DNA from: an uncultured Verrucomicrobiae bacterium
GTDB taxonomy: Bacteria; Verrucomicrobiota; Verrucomicrobiia; JADLBR01; CALLMV01
Length of the DNA stretch: 38,892 nt
Direction of reading: 5' to 3'
NCBI GenBank assembly: GCA_938005615.1
Contig: CALLMV010000048.1
Span: forward strand, 1 to 38,892
Shown here in pieces: positions 34,645 through 38,892 of the stretch (position 1 is its first letter; the number at the start of each line of letters is the position of its first letter). The notes under the pieces were generated by a model, which ran no database searches, was not told where the DNA came from, and saw only the letters and a list, made by a program, of their open reading frames with translations. Made by a program: the position numbers and the translations under genes.

Positions 34645-35709
34645 TTACAAAGAAGCTATCTGCGGCTCATGCGTATGTTTGCAGACGCGCCCGGTGGACT
34701 CCCGGATTATAAGTCTGGTGGGCATGATGACTTCGTCAGTTTGCCCCTGAGTTATCGAGTTACGGCAACGTGCAATCAGGCGATGAGCTGCAGCCGCAGC
34801 CATTTCTTCATAAGATTGGGCGATGGAAGTCAGTCGTGTGGGTAAGTTATCTGCAATTTCTGTATTATCTATTCCGATAATTGAAACATCCTGCGGAATA
34901 TGCAATCCCAGATCCAGGCAGGAGCGCATCACCCCTATGGCCAGAAGATCATTCAATGCTATGACTGCCGTCGGTCTCTCAGTATCTGGTGTGCTTTTCC
35001 AATATTTGGTGAACGCCTCCCTGGCATGAGCCATTGAATGACCACATCGAATATATAGCTTTTCGGTAAAGGATAATCCACTGTCCAACACCATCGTGCG
35101 AAAAAAACGAAACCTTTGCCCATCCTCGGACTGCCCCTCGGGTAAGCCCGATACAAAAGCTATCTTGAGATGTCCCAGTTCTTTCAAGTGGAGAATGGCT
35201 TCAGAAATGCCCTGGGAAAAATCCGATCGAAACACATCCACATTCAGCTCGGCTGGGACTCGGCCAATGCAGACAACGGGGCGGCCATTCTCAACCAGGC
35301 TTTTTAACTTTGGGCTGCAACCTTGCGGATCCATCAGAGAACAAACCAGTCCATCAATCTGGTGCTCACTGATCCTGGATAAACAAAGCTGTTCGCGGGC
35401 CAGGGAGGCTTCGGAATCTTCGATCAAGAGGTCGTAACCATTCGCATCGAGGACTTTCTCCAGACTTCTCGCAAACAGGGCATAGTAAGGATTTAATAAA
35501 TCGGGAACAATCAATCCCATTGTCAAATACTTCCCCAAGCGCAATCCCCTGGCGAGCCGGTTGGGTTTATAGCCAAGCCTGTTGGCCGCTTCGATCACCC
35601 GCTTTCGCGTCTCCTCTGAAGTCCAGTTTTTCTTGCCGTTGAGGATCGTTGATACTGTGTTGGGCGCAACACCTGCTACGGCGGCTATCTCTTTTAACGT
35701 AACTGGCAT
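34645..35709 (-). CDS. LacI-family transcriptional regulator
   Basis: 354 aa from the ATG at 35709 (MPVTLKEIAAVAGV); the frame extends 7 codons further without homology. The N-terminal helix-turn-helix (4-24, VTLKEIAAVAGVAPNTVSTIL, cited as LKEIAAVAGV and PNTVSTILNG) and hinge (RLGYKPNRLARGLR) are followed by a periplasmic-binding-like sensor domain (60-340) with GLIVPDLLNPYY, IGIDNTEIADNLPTRLTSI (cited as IGIDNTE and PTRLTSI). Such regulators usually repress sugar genes until a sugar binds. Its position at the upstream end of the glycosidase-rhamnosidase-symporter genes, same strand, makes it the likely controller. The inducer is unknown, probably a sugar released from the target glycan. Confidence 0.95.
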   Translation of the reverse strand: MPVTLKEIAAVAGVAPNTVSTILNGKKNWTSEETRKRVIEAANRLGYKPNRLARGLRLGKYLTMGLIVPDLLNPYYALFARSLEKVLDANGYDLLIEDSEASLAREQLCLSRISEHQIDGLVCSLMDPQGCSPKLKSLVENGRPVVCIGRVPAELNVDVFRSDFSQGISEAILHLKELGHLKIAFVSGLPEGQSEDGQRFRFFRTMVLDSGLSFTEKLYIRCGHSMAHAREAFTKYWKSTPDTERPTAVIALNDLLAIGVMRSCLDLGLHIPQDVSIIGIDNTEIADNLPTRLTSIAQSYEEMAAAAAHRLIARCRNSITQGQTDEVIMPTRLIIRESTGRVCKHTHEPQIASL

Positions 35710-36036
35710 GTGAGCTAGATCTTGTAGCAATCAACGCCCATTTACAACAAGCACATTTATATCAACCATTTTCGAAATAACTCCGGTATAGCCCCATTTG
35801 AAATCCGAATGTCTGGTCGAAATCGCAGCAAAAAACGCTTTATTTAATGTTTTTTTTAGAAGCTATCTTATTCTAAAAGATTGTGCGAAAAAACTATTTT
35901 ACTAACTAGTCAGTTATAAACTCACAGCTTTGGAAAACACAGATCATTTGCGGCAAGTTAGTAACTAACAATCTAAAATAAGGACATAAAAGTTAGTAGC
36001 TGACGACATGTTTTTGGGGAGCGATTTTGGGGTGTC
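35710..36036. other. Intergenic region upstream of the LacI-type gene, with repeated AGTTAGTA motifs
   Basis: About 325 bp, AT-rich, no gene or tRNA. It holds the promoter of the regulator gene. AGTTAGTA occurs at 35956-35963 and 35991-35998 and as its complement TACTAACT at 35900-35907. The first direct copy is part of a perfect palindrome GTTAGTAACTAAC (35957-35969). A further GC-poor palindrome TAACTAGTCAGTTA lies at about 35904-35917. Confidence 0.5.
35957..35969. promoter_or_regulatory. Perfect palindrome GTTAGTAACTAAC with flanking half-site copies
   Basis: Six-base arms around a central A, with extra half sites about 56 bp to the left (inverted) and 35 bp to the right (direct). It lies about 250 bp upstream of the LacI-type gene start and 70 bp after the valS stop. 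A regulator binding array is possible; AT-rich chance repeats are the alternative. Confidence 0.35.
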
Positions 36037-38802
36037 TTAGTTTTCAAGTTGGGCGAGCTGGGCGGTGATTTTTCCGTGGCGGGCGCGTGCTTCGTCGAGT
36101 GTGCTACGCCATTGTGCTACGCGCTCGGCGGGGGCTTTGGCGAGCATGTCGGGGTTGGAGAGTTTTTTTTCTTCGCGTTCAATATCGGCAGCCGCTTTGG
36201 CGAGTTCTTTTTGGAGGCGGGCGCGTTCTTTATTGGGATCCACAAGGCCCTCCAGCGGCATGTAAATCTCGCCGATGGGGGTGTGGGCGAAGGGGGTGCG
36301 GGATGGGGCGTCTTTTATGATTTCTACTTCTGTGGCATTGAGGAGTGTAACGAGTGTGATGTGGTGCTGGAGGAGGTAGTGGGCGGGGTCGCAGTCGCCG
36401 TCGGATGGCGGGGCTTTTTGAAGCGCGGCGCAGGGTTGCAAGAGGAAGCGAATTTTTTGGTTGCTGGGGATTTGGTATTCGCCGCGCAGGGTGCGTGCGG
36501 CATCCACGGCGTTGTAGATGTCGGCTGCCAGTGTAGCAAGATCGGCGCGGAGTTTTGCGGCCAGCGGGGCACAGTTTTCGCAGGTGGGCCATTGCGCGGT
36601 CTGGATGGTGCCTTTGCCATAGCCGAGGGTGAGCCAGATTTCTTCTGTGATGAAGGGGCAGTAGGGATGCAGGAGGCGCAGGATGCGCGAGAGGCAGTAG
36701 TCGAGGGTGGCGAGGGTGCCGCGGTGAGTGGGCGAGGTGGGGTCGGTGAGGTTGGCTTTGGCGCCTTCGAGGTAGCGGGCGCAGAAGTCGTCCCAGATGA
36801 AGGTGTAGAGCAGTTGGGCGGCGGTGGAGAATTGGTAGTCGTCGAGGGCGGTGTTGACTTGATCTACAAGGGTGTGGAGCTGGCTGAGCACGAGGTGCGC
36901 GAAGGGGGAGAGGCTGTGCGCGGCGGGGTCAGCGGCTGGGTCGCAGGGGCCGTAATGGGCGCGGAAGCGGGCGGCGTTCCAGAGTTTGTTGCAGAAGTTG
37001 CGGCCTTCTTCGATTTGTTTTTCATCGAAGCGGATGTCTTGGCCTTGGGGGGCGATGCGCATGAGGCCGAAGCGCAGGCCGTCCGCGCCGTATTTGACGA
37101 TGAGGTCGAGGGGATCGGGGGAGTTGCCGAGAGATTTGGAGAGTTTGCGGCCTTGGGCGTCGCGGATGAGGCCGGTGAAGTAAACGTGACGGAAGGGGAT
37201 GTTGCGGGTGATGTCGTCGGTGCCCGAGGGCTCGAATTCGAGTCCAGCAATGATCATGCGTGCGACCCAGAGGAAGATGATGTCGGGGCCGGTGACGAGG
37301 GCGGAGGTCGGGTAGAATTTTGCGCGCGTCGTCTCGTCCATGGTGGCGTAGGCCCAGAGCCAGGAGGAGGCCCAGGTGTCAAGGCAGTCGGGGTCTTGTT
37401 GCCAATCCGGGCCTGGGGAGTCGAGTTGGCAGCGGGTTTCGCCGTTGCGATACCAGACGGGGATGCGGTGGCCCCAGATGATTTGGCGCGAGAGACACCA
37501 GTCTTGGATGTTTTCGAGCCAGTGGGTGTAAACCTTTTCCCAGCGGGCGGGGTGGAAGCGGATGAGGCGGTCTTGCACGACGCGCAGGGCGGTGGGGATC
37601 ATTTTGCCGCCAAGCATTTTTTTGTAGTCGAGGAACCATTGTTCGGAGAGGCGTGGCTCGATGGGCACTTGGCCGCGCTCAGAGAAGCCGACGGTGTTTT
37701 CGTAGGGTTCTTCTTTAATGAGGAGGCCTTGGGTCGCGAGAAGTTCGGCAGCTTTTTTGCGGGCATCGAAGCGGTCGAGGCCATGGAGTTCTGGGCAGTC
37801 GGGGCAGTGGATTTTGCCGTCAGGATTGAGCACATCAATAATGGGGAGGTGATGGCGGAGGCCGATGTCGAAGTCGGCGCGGTCGTGTGCGGGTGTGACT
37901 TTGAGGACGCCGGTGCCGAATTCAAAGTCAACGTGTTCGTCGGCGACGATGGGGATTTTTGCCCGCGGGAAGGGACGCCAGACGTGTTTGCCGATGAGGT
38001 GGGTGTAGCGAGGGTCGCGCGGGTTGACGGCGACTGCGGTGTCGCCCATAAGCGTCTCAGGGCGGGTGGTGGCGATTTCGACGAACTGGCCGGGGTGCTC
38101 TACGATCTCGTAACGCATGGTGTAGAGGATGCTCTTTTGCGCAGTGGGGATGACCTCTTCGTCGGAGATGGCGGTGAGGCTGGCGGGGCACCAGTTGACC
38201 ATGCGTTTGCCACGGTAGATGTAGCCGCGTTCGTAGAGTTCAACAAAAGCTTGTTGCACAGCGCGGGCGTAATCCGCGTCCATAGTGAAGCGTTCGCGCT
38301 GCCAATCGCAGGAGCAGCCGAGTTTTTTAAGTTGTTGGATGATGACGCCGCCGCGGTCGCGAGTCCAAGACCAGATGAGTTCAAGGAGGTCTTCGCGGGG
38401 GATGTGGTGCTTGGTGAGGGGAATGCGGGGTTTGTTGGCTGAGGCGTCCCAAAGGTGGGATTTTTCGGTGAGGCATTTGCGGACGGTGGGTGGCAGGGCT
38501 TCAGGTTTACGAAGGGCTTTTTCGACGGCTGTCTGCGTGGCGAGGCCGGCATGGTCGGTGCCTGGCAACCACAAGACTTCGTGGCCCTGAAGCCGGGCGC
38601 GACGGCAAAGGATGTCTTGGATAGTGTTGTTGAGAACGTGGCCGAGTGTGAGGACGCCAGTGACATTGGGCGGTGGAATCACGATCGCGTATTTGGGTTT
38701 GGGCGATGTAGGTTGCGCGTGGTAGAGGCCGGAGTCCATCCAGCGCGAATAAAGTTTCTCTTGGACTGGTGTAGGATCGTAGGCTTTGGCGAGTTCTGGC
38801 AT
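36037..38802 (-). CDS. valS: Valyl-tRNA synthetase
   Basis: 921 aa from the ATG at 38802 (MPELAKAYDPTPVQEKLY), the usual start of ValRS; a 15-codon upstream extension is not homologous. The HIGH-type motif is in PPPNVTGVLTLGHVLN (43-58) and KMSKS is KLSKS (GRKLSKSLGNSPDP). The editing domain (about 200-380), the anticodon-binding domain and a C-terminal coiled coil (PNKERARLQKELAK to the end) are all present. The protein charges tRNA-Val and edits Thr. The coding strand is unusually C-rich (GCC, ACC, CCC), the reverse of the G-rich coding strand of the nhaC-like/dsbD genes on the same strand. As a result the opposite strand has a 797-codon open frame that is not a gene. Confidence 0.97.
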   Translation of the reverse strand: MPELAKAYDPTPVQEKLYSRWMDSGLYHAQPTSPKPKYAIVIPPPNVTGVLTLGHVLNNTIQDILCRRARLQGHEVLWLPGTDHAGLATQTAVEKALRKPEALPPTVRKCLTEKSHLWDASANKPRIPLTKHHIPREDLLELIWSWTRDRGGVIIQQLKKLGCSCDWQRERFTMDADYARAVQQAFVELYERGYIYRGKRMVNWCPASLTAISDEEVIPTAQKSILYTMRYEIVEHPGQFVEIATTRPETLMGDTAVAVNPRDPRYTHLIGKHVWRPFPRAKIPIVADEHVDFEFGTGVLKVTPAHDRADFDIGLRHHLPIIDVLNPDGKIHCPDCPELHGLDRFDARKKAAELLATQGLLIKEEPYENTVGFSERGQVPIEPRLSEQWFLDYKKMLGGKMIPTALRVVQDRLIRFHPARWEKVYTHWLENIQDWCLSRQIIWGHRIPVWYRNGETRCQLDSPGPDWQQDPDCLDTWASSWLWAYATMDETTRAKFYPTSALVTGPDIIFLWVARMIIAGLEFEPSGTDDITRNIPFRHVYFTGLIRDAQGRKLSKSLGNSPDPLDLIVKYGADGLRFGLMRIAPQGQDIRFDEKQIEEGRNFCNKLWNAARFRAHYGPCDPAADPAAHSLSPFAHLVLSQLHTLVDQVNTALDDYQFSTAAQLLYTFIWDDFCARYLEGAKANLTDPTSPTHRGTLATLDYCLSRILRLLHPYCPFITEEIWLTLGYGKGTIQTAQWPTCENCAPLAAKLRADLATLAADIYNAVDAARTLRGEYQIPSNQKIRFLLQPCAALQKAPPSDGDCDPAHYLLQHHITLVTLLNATEVEIIKDAPSRTPFAHTPIGEIYMPLEGLVDPNKERARLQKELAKAAADIEREEKKLSNPDMLAKAPAERVAQWRSTLDEARARHGKITAQLAQLEN

Positions 38803-38843
38803 GAGAGGAAATCTGTAGCGAGCAACGTGCAAACCCGCAAGTA

Positions 38844-38862
38844 GCACTCATGAAAGGAGTGC
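38844..38862. other. Short hairpin upstream of valS
   Basis: GCACTC (38844-38849), 7-base loop, GAGTGC (38857-38862), followed on the plus strand by GCTTTTT. On the plus strand it looks like an intrinsic terminator, but no plus-strand gene ends here; on the minus strand it lies about 42-60 bases before the valS start and could be part of its leader. Confidence 0.35.
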
Positions 38863-38892
38863 GCTTTTTCCGCTACTTTGTCGTCTTGCGGC

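Noticed and set aside
36049-38442. 797-codon open frame on the plus strand, antisense to valS
   Set aside because: It is the exact mirror of valS codons in a C-rich gene; the product is a low-complexity Gly/Val/Glu/Ala/Phe protein with no motif, while valS has all synthetase signatures.
1-38892. tRNA, rRNA, CRISPR arrays, insertion sequences, prophage genes
   Set aside because: I scanned intergenic stretches for T-loop-like sequences, regular repeats, terminal inverted repeats and transposase or integrase motifs and saw none that hold up; a tool-based scan would be needed to exclude divergent cases.

Overview
The window looks like a chromosomal segment of a Verrucomicrobiota bacterium, most likely of the Opitutia/Puniceicoccales type. 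This is inferred from the mix of genes: PEP-CTERM anchored secreted proteins, a prepilin-like protein of the 'FTLVELLVVISIIA' kind, a long plant/cyanobacteria-like IspH, a LacI-controlled glycoside hydrolase cluster with a sodium:solute symporter, and a Gram-negative envelope gene (kdsB). No 16S gene or other decisive marker is present, so the phylum call is inference. Base composition varies: many intergenic and secreted-protein regions are AT-rich, while nhaC-like, dsbD, metG and valS are clearly GC-rich.

Layout. 1-2615 (all minus): the first 59 codons of a NeuB-family synthase cut by the window edge, a membrane-anchored MsrB, a rhomboid protease, and rnpA-yidD. 2670-6098 (minus): a PEP-CTERM phospholipase-D-like protein broken by an in-frame stop, a polysaccharide deacetylase and an N-acetylmuramoyl-L-alanine amidase. 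6214-8832 (plus): a secreted trypsin-like protease with a C-terminal P domain, and a membrane-anchored helical protein of unknown function. 8845-13333: housekeeping genes ruvB (minus), purB plus a DEDDy 3'-5' exonuclease (plus, overlapping), and ispH (minus), with a good intrinsic terminator between exonuclease and ispH. 13398-22654 (minus): NhaC-family antiporter, DsbD, two overlapping secreted proteins of unknown function (one broken), a tiny DUF4032-like protein, then metG-yjbQ-kdsB as a tight cluster. 22839-23916 (plus): a class I DAHP synthase with two frameshifts.

24298-35709 (all minus) is the most distinctive region: a carbohydrate-use locus. In transcription order it has a LacI-type regulator, a secreted clan GH-A glycosidase, a cytoplasmic GH78-like alpha-L-rhamnosidase, a sodium:solute symporter (broken), a large secreted protein of unknown family (broken), two tandem paralogous secreted proteins (the second PEP-CTERM anchored and broken), and a prepilin-like protein. 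The natural reading is rhamnose-containing glycan trimming outside the cell, uptake by the symporter and rhamnose release inside, switched by the LacI protein. The window ends with valS (36037-38802, minus).

The strongest unexpected signal is decay: six genes carry at least nine lesions (four in-frame stop codons, five single-base frameshifts). All five frameshifts are one-base losses in short homopolymer runs and move the frame the same way. Either this genome is accumulating pseudogenes (host association or relaxed selection), or the assembly has homopolymer errors. The four in-frame stops are not explained by homopolymer error. No tRNA, rRNA, CRISPR array, transposase or phage gene was recognised.
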